This document shows, piece after piece, positions 1 to 10,992 of a DNA stretch of 64,000 bases. A program made the position numbers and the translations under genes. This DNA comes from Kappaphycus alvarezii. Taxonomy: Eukaryota; Rhodophyta; Florideophyceae; Gigartinales; Solieriaceae. A model generated the notes under the pieces. That model had not been told where the DNA came from and made no database searches. It was given only the letters and a program-made list of their open reading frames with translations. The stretch lies in assembly GCA_002205965.3 (NCBI GenBank), contig NADL03000001.1, positions 868,001 through 932,000 on the forward strand, read 5' to 3'. Each line of letters starts with the position of its first letter. Position 1 is the first letter of the stretch.

Positions 1-1013
1 CGTAAACGAACCTGTCTTTAGTCTCGCAAATGTCCCTTTAAAAGCTCGCATGCCCCTTTCAGAGGCTTGTCGCGCCGATGTCGCTTGCCGTAGTAGTAAT
101 AGACGCAGCTGTACCATCACTCGCTAAAACATTGTCCTGTGAAGATTTGATTAGGAAAGGGTATTGTCCCTTTGAAAACGCTGAATCTACCACGCATCGT
201 CCCCCATGCTGGTCGAACAATGCTTTAAGCTTCTTTACGCCACCCATTCAGCTATTAAGAATCGTGCATTGAACCCGGCGCGTTGATCGAACAACATATC
301 ACCACACCGTTTGGTGCAAAGACAAAAACGTTTCCGACATAATGCGTGAGTCCATCCATTGTAGAACATATTCTGAATAAAACACATCCAGCCTGCTCTA
401 AGTAAAGTTTAAGACCGTCTGCCACGCAATATACGTCTTGCAGCATTGAATATTTTCTTGCAAAGGAACTCTTGAATTGCACAGCTTCTTCAACAGTTGG
501 CATTCTAACCATCGCCAATGGGTCACGCTTGAGAACTTTGAGCAGTAAGCGCCTTCCAAAACGAAGAAAAAGAGAACAGACAGACCCGGTGATCCCGAAT
601 AACATACAGAGAACATAATCGGCTCCCCTTGTTCTGTTCCATGATAAAATTAGTCCAAGACAATGAGCGCACACAAAGTTCTCGGCCTGCCGGACTGATT
701 AGATGGATCGAGCGGTCTAATCATCCCGTCTGGTGAATACGGTGTGTGGCTGTTATAAAGCGGACCAAATCTCTAGGATATAATGAAATCCTCGATAGTC
801 AAAACCTGTCAATGTGATTAGCGATTGATCACATCCAGACCCAAACAAAACCGCAAAGGTCGACATGTGTGGACTCTGTAAAGCCCTCCTTCGTATGCGG
901 CGATCACGTCTCCTCCGGGCATCGGCAGAAATTTGGTGCCGAAAGTTGAGGCGCGCCTCAGCATCGTGAAGACAAAGATGGTAAAGTAAGAGGAAACTAG
1001 TCAAAGAGCCCAT
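1..1013 (-). mobile_element. PIF/Harbinger-type DDE transposase, cut by left window edge
   Basis: The coding strand runs leftward from an ATG at 1013 and leaves the window. Three consecutive pieces (1013-753, 674-255, 247-59) match, in order, parts of one DDE_Tnp_4 transposase family. They are an Arg-rich N-terminal segment followed by SGCDQSLITLTGFDYRGF, a helix-turn-helix-like stretch ending LFLRFGRR, and the catalytic core. Visible core motifs are YCVADGLKLYLE (first Asp), a VGNVFVFAPNGVV strand with SMHDS, and CVVDSAFSKGQYPFLIKSSQ (second Asp). The third acidic residue would lie outside the window. Established knowledge: Harbinger transposases cut and paste DNA and usually need a SANT/Myb partner. 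The pieces lie in different frames, so this copy is probably inactive or the sequence carries indels. No terminal repeat was found near 1013. The family call is firm, completeness unknown. Confidence 0.8.
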
Positions 1014-2640
1014 TAAGAGAGAGGGATCGACACTGTGTTTGCTTGAGCAGTAACCGTCGTGTCATTGAGAATCGTGAGTATGAGGGCTAGTAGGAGGGTG
1101 GATGCCACAGGATTTGTCAAGTCACAATCTACGATCTGTGATTTCAGCAGTCGATCCGGAAAAAGCGTATCAAATTTACCAACTGGTACTATTTTACGTC
1201 TGGAGCAAAATGATTTCAGGAGACGCCCAATATTGCCAGTCCAGAGAGTCGCTGGCCTCCAAGTCCCAACATCCAATTCCCGCACCTCTCACCTCCACCC
1301 CCCCCCGCCTCTGCATCCAGAAACCCACACGCAACCGTCCCACCACCCTTCCAGTCACATCGTCAACCCACACCCACCACCCCAACCCAACCCCCGACCA
1401 ACAAAACTCCACAAATTACTGTACAGTACCGTTCCTGCCGCCCACTACAGTACCGTACACCCCATACTCGCACACCACCGGCCCCCCAACACAACACACC
1501 GCACAGCACAATATAACACAATGAAGCACCTCCCCTTCCAAACCTCCCCTAACCCCGCACATACCAAACACCTTCCAGCCGTCACCGCCACTGTCACCAA
1601 CTGAAAACCCTGCACCGCCTTTGCATCCCACCCTTCCGAATCCACCAACACCTTAGTCAGGAGTCAAAATAAATTTTCACTACACAAACCGCCACTCACC
1701 CACACTTCAACCCCTACCTCCCCACCACCCCATCCACACCACCACCCGCATGTCCCCGTCCAACCCCTCCCACCACCCCACACCATCACCCCCATCCCCA
1801 ACTCCATACCACCCAATTCCAGGTCCTCCATCCGCCATTCACATCACCATCCACCACTGCATCGCACCCTTTCTCCCACTAGCCCTTCTTTCCCGCTCAT
1901 GCCCCACTATATCGATCCTTTGAACACGTGGAGCGATCTAATCTTTAAAATCTATCTATAATAGACCATTCGGTTGCATGCTACACGAATTACTCAACAC
2001 CACATCGCATTTTTCTCTCAAGCTTACACTCACAAATATCTCTACCCACTCCAGCCGACGGCATCGTTTCCTCGTACCAATGCATACTCACGCATCCGTT
2101 CTACACCAGACCAAACATTACTTTCATGCATCTCATCTAGCACCTTGCAAACCCACCTACTCTCACTTGCAAAACGCACCCATCCTCCGTACCCAACATC
2201 GCGCAATCCACGGCGCCTAAGGCTCCCATCAATCCTCCAACAACCTACACAACACGTGCCGCCCCGTCAATCAGTAACCCGATCCGACACTCCCATATAC
2301 GTCCCAAACCCTCTCAACGCCTCGTCACACAACAGATTAACTTAACAACTCAACATGCAACCAAGCTCTCCAACTACCTCACGTTTACCAGCCCATGCCC
2401 GATAACCGCGCAACACGCCTAAACCTCACCAACCATCATGCCATCGAAAAATACATGGCACACACATACTATCCACTCTCCACCTACTTCCCGCCCCACC
2501 AATTAAGCAGCCATCGTCGCCGACTTCTACCCTCCCTTCTCCACTACCCCCACCCCCTTCGACCCTCCTCCACTCCACCCGTCGAACCCGGTCGTCCGCT
2601 CGAAGACACCAATCTCACAAGCCAAGGATGCTTCTGTTGG
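1014..2640. other. G-poor, C/A-rich non-coding stretch
   Basis: From about 1260 to 1860 the plus strand is almost free of G and consists of CCACCC, CCCCA and CACAC-like runs. G stays scarce to about 2640. The frames here translate to Pro/Thr/His-rich or Gly/Trp/Val-rich strings, the signature of composition rather than of a protein. The minus strand has several GGGG runs and could form quadruplex structures. No gene is supported. It lies just downstream of the acidic hypothetical gene on the minus strand. Confidence 0.55.
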
Positions 2641-2695
2641 CTCGCCTGATTTGTAGCAAACTCGATCCAATCATCGCGTTGCAGCGATACATTCT

Positions 2696-4132
2696 TCACC
2701 ATCTTAGCTTCCCGTCTTTCCCGTTCACCCGAACCTCCGCGTCCATATCTGGTATTGCCACCAGTTCTCCCTCTCCATTCCCATTCCGTCCTTGCTTTCC
2801 CCGATCCCCTAACACATTAAATATCGACCGACGTCTGCTTCCTGATCCTGACCGTTCCCCTGCTATCGTCCTCGCGCGATGTCGCAGTAGCGTCGTCCTT
2901 CGACTTGGGAACACGACGGCGGCCCAAAGTCACTCTCCGTAAACGCACTTTCAGATCCGTCATCCCGTGCTGCTTCTCCATCTCTCAACGCCACCATGTT
3001 GTGTCGCACTACCTGAAGGTCTTGTCTCGAGCTCGCATTCGAGTTGCGTTTCGCAATCGTGATTTTCATTCTCGATTTACGCTGAGGCGGCGTACTCTTG
3101 CACATTGTAATGTCCGTGTTTAGGTCTCATGCTGCCATCTGTGCTTCTGTCACCCTCCACCACTTCCCCACTGTACTCTCTTCCCTCTACCTCCTCAGCT
3201 ACTCCAGCAAATGCTACGTTTCCTCTTCGTTCATCCTTCTTTTCGCGATCTCGAATGATGACATCTTCCCCATCTCGAAGCGACACCTTTGCAAACGACC
3301 TGCCAAACGACCTTACTTGTACCGCCTCCTCCTCATCAACTCGTTCTGCTCCCTCGATCCCAAACTCGTCTTCCTCATCATCTGAAAGGTCATCGTCGGC
3401 TACCCAGACGCGCTGCTCAACTTGGCGCTGCCGTCCACTCGAATCATCTTCCTCGAAAGTCGAAGCTCTTCCTCGCTACTGCTAGTGGTAGTCAAACTTT
3501 GGATTTCGTCGCAGTCGGCTCTTTCATCTTCACTCAGCCCCTCGTCACCACTTCCGCTTGTACCACTTTGCACTTCCTCGGAAGAATTCATAAAACTGAA
3601 GTCGCCACCTGATGGCATGGAATTCAAACGTGTATTGATCCGGGTGCACTCCCGCAAGTCCTCCTCACTCATAACACCACCCCGGAGCAACTCAAATGCG
3701 CAAGGACTAGTCAGCGGCCTCTTACCATCTGACCGTCACTTTCCGTGCATGGCGTCTCAAGTCCACTATCACAACCTTCAGCAGGACTCGGGTCCAAGCC
3801 GTCACCGGGAATCATCTCGGCAACATCACTCTCGGCTACAAACCTTGCGCGCTTCTTTCCCGGTGGACGCAGGAACATCCTCGTTCGGAATCCGTATACT
3901 GGGAACACCCTCCAGGATTCTTCTGATACGACAGTGTGCTGGAAATGTTCTGACAGGGAGCGAGGGTTGTTGGAGGATCCGCATAAGGCTCACACATCAT
4001 GCGTTGCTCAGCAACCTGACCGCGATGAACAAAGACTCTGGCCTTGGGAATTGAAGGACCAAACACGACGAGTTGATCAGAGAAACCGACTCCCTTGGTG
4101 GACCCTGCGGGTCGAGACGTCTCTCGAGACAT
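2696..4132 (-). CDS. Hypothetical acidic, Ser/Glu-rich low-complexity protein, broken frames
   Basis: Not recognised. Successive minus-strand segments have protein-like but disordered composition. An opening MSRETSRPAGSTKG at 4132 is followed by PPGKKRARFVAESDVAEM near 3860. Next come acidic stretches with SSEEVQSGTSGSGDEG, then DDDLSDDEEDEFG near 3370, then REKKDERRG. A lysine/arginine-rich tail (PPQRKSRMKITIAKR) lies near 3070. The reading frame changes several times. Possible donors (GTAAGAGG near 3727, GTAGTGCG near 3010) suggest introns, but indels are also possible. Acidic blocks followed by a basic tail are common in nuclear and nucleolar proteins, but no domain supports a function. 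The opposite-strand frames are mirror images of the same low-complexity DNA. The start at 4132 is a guess; the frame is open to 4405. A non-coding repeat-rich region remains possible. Confidence 0.35.
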
Positions 4133-4405
4133 AACTTTGCAAGTGAACCAGGAGAAAGTTTTGGGTAGATGCCAAAAAAAGAATCTTGGAGTTCGGCGAA
4201 AGAGGGTGATTTTTTGGCAACAACTGAAAAGTAATTCAACGTGGCGCCACGCACGAGAAGGTCGTTGATCTATTGGACGGGTGTGTTGCAGATTTGCAAG
4301 ACGTGAACAAAAGCGAAAGACAACAAGGCTGACGCGCGTTACACCCCAACGAGAAACCGCCTGATCGGTGCACACCCGCGCTCGCAACACGGTATTCGCC
4401 AACAA

Positions 4406-5392
4406 CCGTCAGTCAAAACAAACCAAACAAAAGGGGACAAGACGGTGTGAAAAGGTTGCAACCCTCCCACCCCCTCCCTCTTCTCCGCAGGCAAAGTGCA
4501 GGGGACGGGAAAGGAATGGAAGCAGATGGCGTCGCCGCCGTAGGGTATGGATGATTCCCACACCGCTAGCGAAGGGTGCTTGCGATTCAGCTGCAGTTGA
4601 ACTGCATCAAATCCTAGGCCTGTTTTCGGTTCACGACTGGAACCGGTATGGAGGAATATCGCAATTTCCAAAAAAAAGGCAAAAATTTGGATTCTATGCC
4701 GTACCACGACGTTTTACCTTCTGCCAACCAGACAGGCCCTATCCCATACCTCCCAGCGCGCAAGATTAACCTTTTCTCTCTTGTTGAACGCTCAAACTGA
4801 CAGCCAAAAAGGTCCACTCAAAATTCCCTCCTGTGCCTCACACAAGAAAAAATTATAAATTATCCAACTCTTCAATCGGCTCAAACTCGCCACAATTAAC
4901 CGCGCCTTCTCACGACTGCTACCAGCAATTTGTTGAAGCAAACACTCACTGAGACACACGTCTTTTGAATTCTATAGAGTTGGAAAGCAAACACGACGGC
5001 GGCATGCAGTCGGGTGAGAAATTTGAAAAAAAAGGATTTCCACGGCGTGACACAAACAGCCACACAGGCATACACACGTCTCCTTACCGACTGACAGAGG
5101 GAAACACGCAAGATACAATCGGCTGTCCACACCGTCGCAAGTCGCTATGTGGAGTACAACAGGCAGACGGCGGCAGGGTTATGGTGCGTTCCAATGAAAC
5201 TGATGGGTGGGAGAGTGGAGAGGGTGTGTGCTTTCTTGTAACTCTATTTCTCACCCTGGTTTACTAGGAATGTTGAGGCAATTGTCGGGCAAAAGTAGCT
5301 GCGGTTAGAGTGGCAATAGCGGCTGTTTAAGGGACAGAGAGCGAAAGTACGGGTCTAACAGGACTATAACGAGTAGATCGCTGTTGCCGTTG
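4406..5392. other. Stretch with no supported gene
   Basis: Open frames here are short and overlap on both strands, without a recognisable domain, signal or intron. It may include upstream sequence of the acidic minus-strand gene. No repeat or RNA gene was seen. Confidence 0.4.
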
Positions 5393-5530
5393 CAGTGTAC
5401 TGTACAGCACTGTACAGAACTATGGGTACAGTACTTTGTATTGTACCCATAATACTGTACTTTGCTTCGGTTGTCCACTACAGTACAGATCGAGAGGTGC
5501 GTTGCAAAACACAGTACAGTACTTTACAGC
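5393..5530. repeat. Palindromic GTACTGTAC array with hairpin
   Basis: A cluster of TGTAC, CAGTAC and GTACTGTAC words, each self-complementary or nearly so. Inside it, ATGGGTACA (5422-5430) and TGTACCCAT (5442-5450) form a perfect 9-bp stem around an 11-nt loop. The same words recur at 6.2, 7.2, 9.9-10.1, 24.5 and 24.65 kb, so this is a dispersed family rather than a chance palindrome. Confidence 0.75.
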
Positions 5531-5559
5531 GGCATGAATGGCCTGGAACGCGCAAGTTG

Positions 5560-6120
5560 GACTTGTGCGAGTGCAGCAGGATTACGATGGTCCTGAACGG
5601 AGGATCACCCAGTGGTGCAAGATTGTGGTGGTTTTAGTTTGTGTGGGTGCGCAGCGTAGGGATTAGGAGTGTGTGTGGTACGAGTCGCGGGAGTAGGGAC
5701 TATATCGACCGTCAGAGTGTTTAGAAAGACTGGTGGGGGAATGTCAAGGGTGAGTATTGGGGACATAAATGTATGCTAGGATTTTTTACTTTTCTAGAGG
5801 TTGACGGAATGAGTTACATACGGGGTATGAAAAATGGAGGTTTGTCATGGCGGAGAGTTCCTTGACGGATAAGGTTATCAAAAGGGAAAGATGTGCCTGG
5901 AGAGGGATGTCGAGGGGATTGTTGAGGATTGATTGTCATATGAGGTGTTGTCACGGGTGGGCGATAGGAAAGGGCGTATTTTTTTGTCCAGTACTCTTAA
6001 ACCACTCCATTTTCAAGCAGTGCTTATTGATGGTTCTGGAGGGAAATTCCTTTTTCGTGGTGTTGAGAGTCATAGGCATGCCCGTTAGGAAGGATTCGGA
6101 CTGAAAAATCGGGCCCTCTA
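5560..6120. other. G-rich, C-poor stretch
   Basis: The plus strand here is rich in GGG, GTGTG and GGGAG words and poor in C, the reverse of the skew at 1.3-2.6 kb. The two skewed blocks bracket the acidic hypothetical gene. No coding region is supported. Confidence 0.45.
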
Positions 6121-6175
6121 TAGAGCCGGTTTTGATTTATTTTTCCATCAAAAGATCAAAAGGGCAGATTGTTAT

Positions 6176-6240
6176 GCTGTACAATACTGTACATATGCAC
6201 CCTGTATGTACAGTTATATACTGTACAGCTCTGTACAGTC
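6176..6240. repeat. Palindromic GTACTGTAC array
   Basis: Several copies of CTGTACA, TATGTACAG and ACTGTACAG in 65 bp. Same dispersed palindromic family as at 5.4 kb. Confidence 0.7.
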
Positions 6241-6249
6241 CACTAGGAT

Positions 6250-9200
6250 GACAATTCTCGGCTGGCACTTGCGGGGAGCTATTGAGGTCAATGTCAATGT
6301 TATTCCTAGGCTGGTTTGACATGCGAATGTCCCCAGTAGATACTGAACGCATTAAACTTCTTTCTTTCTTCAACATGACAAATTGTGAGATGGCAACAAC
6401 GTACTAGGCTGTATGTGCAGTATGCATTGTAAGCGGTTTATACTTGCCGCGGGATGTGAAAGCTTTACGTTTTTTATTGCGTCTTTCCCGATAACCGTTG
6501 GATCTACAGCGGAGTTTGGAGAAAAACGCCGTAGTGTCGAGCTACGGTATGTCCAGAGCGAAAAAGCCCAAAAGTTGGCTTTATTCCATCTAATGGTTTT
6601 ACTGTAATGTTATGCCATCAAAGATCGCCCTAGCTAGCAAAAAAAAAAAAAAATTACCATAATGGAATTAACCCAGTGTCATTCTAGCATTATTTTTTTT
6701 AAATTTTGCAAATACATTTGCAGAGCTCACACCCACTCACCTCAATCCCTAATGGCACATGTGGCCTCACTTCAAGAAATGACATTACTTTCCAAATAAT
6801 AAATTACCATAAATTGTTCCCGATTTGCATGCCGTACAACCGGCAGGCTTATCTTGTCACCAGATCCAGTTGCAATCTCTAAAGACCATTTAGAGGCCGA
6901 CAACATTGGATCCAGGCTGATTGGACAAAACGCTCATATTTGAGGCATTCAGTACTCTCAGTATCACACGATAATATTGCATCAAAAATATCCTAAAAGC
7001 TGGGAATTTTATTCGAGGCGGGATCATGGAATCCTTACCAGTCCACTATGTCCTCTCGTTCCAAGTGAGGACGTTAAACCCTCACCAATTATTATAAAAG
7101 ATTTGAAACACCACAGTATTAATGCCCAAGATCGGCATGGTCCTCGAGCAAACTTGCACCATCCATTACTACCTGTGGTGATACGGTACTGTACAGTACT
7201 GTAGGTACTGTACAGTACTGTACAGTACAGTACTAGAAAGCACTTTTCTTTTTCCAGCGATTTCAATAGCAGAAGCTTACGGTATTGCAGCAACATTACT
7301 GTGCCGCTTTACAAGAACTGCGATGAAGTTCTTCTCGACATTGCCCAAATATTAAGATTATGCAATTAGATGAGTTTGATTTGTGTAGCCATCAGCATCA
7401 CAACCGACCATATCTTTCAAATATTAAATCACCCCACATTTTCCCCACATCACCCTCCGCATGGTAATACCGTACGGAGAAAAGGTTTCACTACTGTAAT
7501 GCGTTGTATGTTACAGCACAATACCATAGCCGAAAACAATAGTAATGATATACTCTACAGTACGCCCCATAATTCTACGCAGTGCAGCCGAAGGATTGAT
7601 TGAAGACCCATTTTGGTTCACATCTCGAGATCTGGGCATGGATTTGCGTTTCATTTTTTCATCATATACTGTACATAGTAATGCAATTTTGTAGCACCTG
7701 ATGTTATTGCCATTTTGTCAAAAGTAAGAAAATGTCCAAAACTTTCATTCTGCGCCAGAGTAAATTATTAATAACCACACTCTGTGCATCTCGCGGCGCA
7801 GTGGTTCCCGCCCTTTGATTTGGGCTGCATTTTACGAGATCCCAGATTGAATTTTTGACAAGAATAATGACAATTGAGCTCATCCAGATCAAAAAGTGAT
7901 CGTTGCATGTCAACTGTACAGTCCAGCATCAATTTACTGTAAATATCATCAATACCAATACCGTACCACCCCCTATTTTACACATGACTACTATAAATTA
8001 CAGGGCAGTATCGTAACATCCGAGAGCTACACACAGCAACACGACCGTGGCCAGCACTCGTTAAACCACGTTTGCACATGGTGCAGTAAATCCGTCTTCC
8101 ATCGGCTACTCCAGTCCCAGCCCATGATTCCCAGCTAATCCGCCCCGAACTCAAACCCTAACCATTGCTCCCATACCCCACCTTCTCCAGCCACTTACAG
8201 GAGAATGGGATAAGTTTACATAAAATGAATTGCTGAAAGTGCCGTAAATGCTATTTTCGTAATTTGCGAGTGAGAGAATGAAGGTTTCATGTCGTTGGTA
8301 ACGAAAGTGCTTACGGCCCTTTACACTTGAGCAAGATTTCAACGTGAAATATGTACATTTGAAACTAAAAACTGCACGTCTACGTTATCTCTCCATCATC
8401 AATGCAGTTCCAATGTAAAGTGTTCTGCCTCATGGCCGTTACCTCGGCGCACTCTTAGTCGAATCCGTTTTCAACAAGAATTGGAATGTGTCTGTCGGTA
8501 TGAGGCAATGGTCGAACGACAACCATACGAGCCAGAACGGCGGCTGCAACACCAGACTAGATGGCGTAGCAGAGGCGCAGTCTGATGCATTCAAGAGCAA
8601 TCGCCGCGGAATAAACGGTGTGAAAGGTGGCCATGTCAAAGTCACGCGAGGTTTCACGTGCGCGTAGCGACTGTGCACAAGGTGTATCCACAGCAAGGGG
8701 GGTGCACCGGAAGGGTAGGCCCGAGAGCTTGTCAGAGCCAGAGAGACAATACGCGGAGCGCACTCCGCGACGAAAGTCACTGAGCTTATCGTTGAGGGCT
8801 CGGGTGCGGGTCCGGTGAGGGTAGTTGCAGATTGGGGGTTTGAGCGGGCATATCGACTGCGAACAGTCATTTCGAACGCTGTGTGTAGGTGCGATTAGGT
8901 TTTGGAGGTTTTAGCTTGGTTGACGATGTGAACATGTCAGCATGGCGCACTTGGGAAGCAGGAAGCAGGTGGCAGTTACTTTTATCATTGCGGGGCGGCG
9001 TGCATAATCGCACAGATAGCGTGCAAGGGTATTGTACTGCGGACTGTGGTGCAGCAATGCCCACTGCCAAGACGAAATTTGCAGAGATGCTGTCGGTTGT
9101 TCTCTTCCTAAACAATTCTAATTACTGTAACCGTGGAATGCGCATGCTCACTCCCTCTGGAGGGCCTCAATACAGATTCATTCTCACAGAATGAAATGCC

Positions 9201-9357
9201 AATCAACATACAAATTGTAATATGACATGAAAGAGACTAACAAGAAATATGGATTAGCAATTCTGAGTCCCGCTAAGAGCAATGTATGTATTGGTGTGGG
9301 TTTTTGATGGCCACTGGAAGGGATTCTGGTTTTTTCTCGCACCTCTATTTGAGGGCT
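6250..9357. other. Mostly non-coding stretch with no recognisable gene
   Basis: Apart from the array at 7.2 kb this region holds only short frames. The longest (8870-8439, minus, 143 codons; 8889-9194, plus, 101 codons) show no domain or family motif that I recognise and overlap frames on the other strand. The sequence is mixed, with A-runs near 6640 and isolated ACTGTACA words near 7670 and 7915. No RNA gene was found. Confidence 0.45.
7185..7235. repeat. Palindromic GTACTGTAC array, near-perfect decamer repeat
   Basis: Tandem copies of the decamer GTACTGTACA, briefly interrupted at about 7203. As a tandem of a palindromic unit it can fold into hairpins of variable register. Confidence 0.8.
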
Positions 9358-9445
9358 TCTATTTTTATTTCTTTCTTTCTGCTTTTCTTTTTCTTTTTTC
9401 TTTTTTTCTTTTCTTTTTCTTTTTCTCGTTTTTCTTTCTGTTTTT
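9358..9445. repeat. Polypyrimidine (T/C) tract
   Basis: About 90 bp made almost entirely of T and C (TTTCTTTTTC-like words) on the plus strand. The Phe-rich open frames across it are a by-product of this composition. Confidence 0.85.
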
Positions 9446-9480
9446 TACCTCAGGGTTTAAATTTTACCAGTCACTGAGGG

Positions 9481-9610
9481 TATTGCCCCCTTGAACTTCG
9501 AGATAAGCACCGAAAGTCCAAAGAGACAAGAGACACCTGAAGTATAATGCGTATATCCCCCTTGAACTTCGGTATGCACACCGTAAGTCCAAGGAGACAA
9601 GGGACGCCAC
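9481..9610. repeat. Tandem duplication of a ~71-bp unit
   Basis: CCCCCTTGAACTTCG followed by CACCG-AAGTCCAA-GAGACAAG-GAC occurs twice, starting at 9481 and 9552. The copies differ by scattered substitutions, so the duplication is not recent. The flank to 9800 is GTGTTGG-rich and includes a TTTATATAG box near 9762 that could be a promoter element, but no gene is attached to it. Confidence 0.7.
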
Positions 9611-9867
9611 TGCTTTGAGGACAGAAGACAGGACAAGGCAACGTGGTGTTTGTGGTAGTGTTTGTGATATTGGGGTGTTGGAGTGTTGGTGTTGGGGTGT
9701 GAGTCTTTGGGTGGTGGTGTTGCTGGCCGGTCGAGGCTCGCACCCCAGTCGACCAGCCTTTATATAGAGATTCGCAAATATCTAAAATGCACAATTGGTA
9801 CTAATTTCCTAGCAAAATACAGAAAGCAGCCCTTAGACCCCCCTATTTGCCTGTTTTAAGGCGCACC

Positions 9868-10078
9868 TACTGTACTGTTGTGCAGTGCACGCTACTTGTG
9901 GCCCAGAGCCATGCACAGTACTGTACATGGCTGTCGGGACCATAACTTGTGGCCACAGGACACCGGCCACCATGAGCCACATAACAGTATGGGGCTGGAC
10001 AGTTCGGAAGGGCAGAATTCAGCATATTGTGGTAACTTGCTGTACTTTACTGTATTGTACTGTACTGTACAGTTCTGT
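9868..10078. repeat. Palindromic GTACTGTAC words, three clusters
   Basis: TACTGTACTG near 9868, CAGTACTGTACATG near 9917 and a run of TGTACTGTACAG at 10041-10076 belong to the dispersed palindromic family. A separate 12-bp palindrome, GCAGAATTCTGC, lies at 10143-10154. Confidence 0.65.
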
Positions 10079-10587
10079 AATGAATCCCATATTTTTCTTT
10101 CAAGCTTGGTACCTGTTTACAGGTATTAGGGAATTTACGGCGGCAGAATTCTGCAAATTAATTGCTGAAATTCTGCACCACGTGTACACCTGGCAATTTA
10201 ACTGCAGAATTGGAATTGGTGGGTGGCTGAAAAGGATCCGCAGTTTAGGCGCCCGAGGGGAGCGGCAGGAATGAAGGGAAAGTGGTGGCGCGTTGCGTGT
10301 GCGCAATGCAGACGAGTGGAGGGAAGGGAAGGCGCCGCGGTTGGCGGCGTCGGCAGGGCTGAGGTAAAGGTTGCAATCGTCACAGCATGGAATAGCGTTG
10401 AAAACAACAGTATCCAACGGCTTTTTGATTCTATGCAGTATCGCTGCTTTAGTGTGCTACTCGCAAACGGCGAAAAATCTAAACATTGATCATTTAAGGG
10501 ACTTTAAATTACTGTTTGTACATATGAATCTATATTTTTGCAAATGTAAAACATATTTTTTTCTCCCATTGGTCTGGGATTATTCTT

Positions 10588-10992
10588 TTAAACCCCGATT
10601 TCTTTAAATCTAGTTTTTTTCCACTGCGCTTCCAATGGGCCCATCGTCGCTTTATTTTTTGCAATTTTCAACGGCAACCCTGCTGACTCTATAGTTCCGC
10701 ACCATACTTTACTTGGAGAAATTTGAAGATTGAGTTCATTTCTTAGAACCCTTGAGCTTTTCGTCGAGTTACTTGCTGCCCTAAGCAATCTTCGTTCGTC
10801 TCGTACAGTCATTTTTTTCCGATTTGCTCGAAATTTTTTGCTTCCATAGATTGTTGGACTCTTTAAGAATGAAGAAACAACCGCTCGCGATCGACCAAGC
10901 AGCCTTGCAATCGCCTGAATCGATAAACCGGCTTCTCTAAAGCCCGAAATTTTGGCTCGCTCCTCTAAGCTCAACTGCGTCCCCTTTGGCAT
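10588..10992 (-). mobile_element. Tc1/mariner transposase, N-terminal part only
   Basis: The ATG at 10992-10990 opens MPKGTQLSLEERAKISGF, then GLSIQAIARLLGRSRAVV. This is the first helix-turn-helix of Tc1/Tc3-type transposases, which binds the terminal repeats. A second DNA-binding region follows with DERRLLRAASNSTKSSRVLRNELNL. The frame ends at 10588 after about 134 residues, whereas a full family member has about 340. I found no DDE/D catalytic domain downstream, so this is a 3'-truncated copy unable to transpose by itself. It shares an opening with the copy at 40.5 kb (MPK/MPR, then ET/GTQ.S..ER.KI) but is clearly a different lineage. Terminal inverted repeats were not found. Confidence 0.8.

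Noticed and set aside
1059-1631. Pro/Thr/His-rich and Gly/Trp/Val-rich frames on both strands
   Set aside because: Low-complexity C/A-rich DNA gives long frames in several phases at once; no domain.
8439-8870. 143-codon minus-strand frame as a gene
   Set aside because: No recognisable motif, overlapping frames of similar size on the other strand, and no splice or promoter support.
9282-9494. Phe-rich membrane-like frames
   Set aside because: Produced by the polypyrimidine tract; no start context, no homologous frame beyond it.
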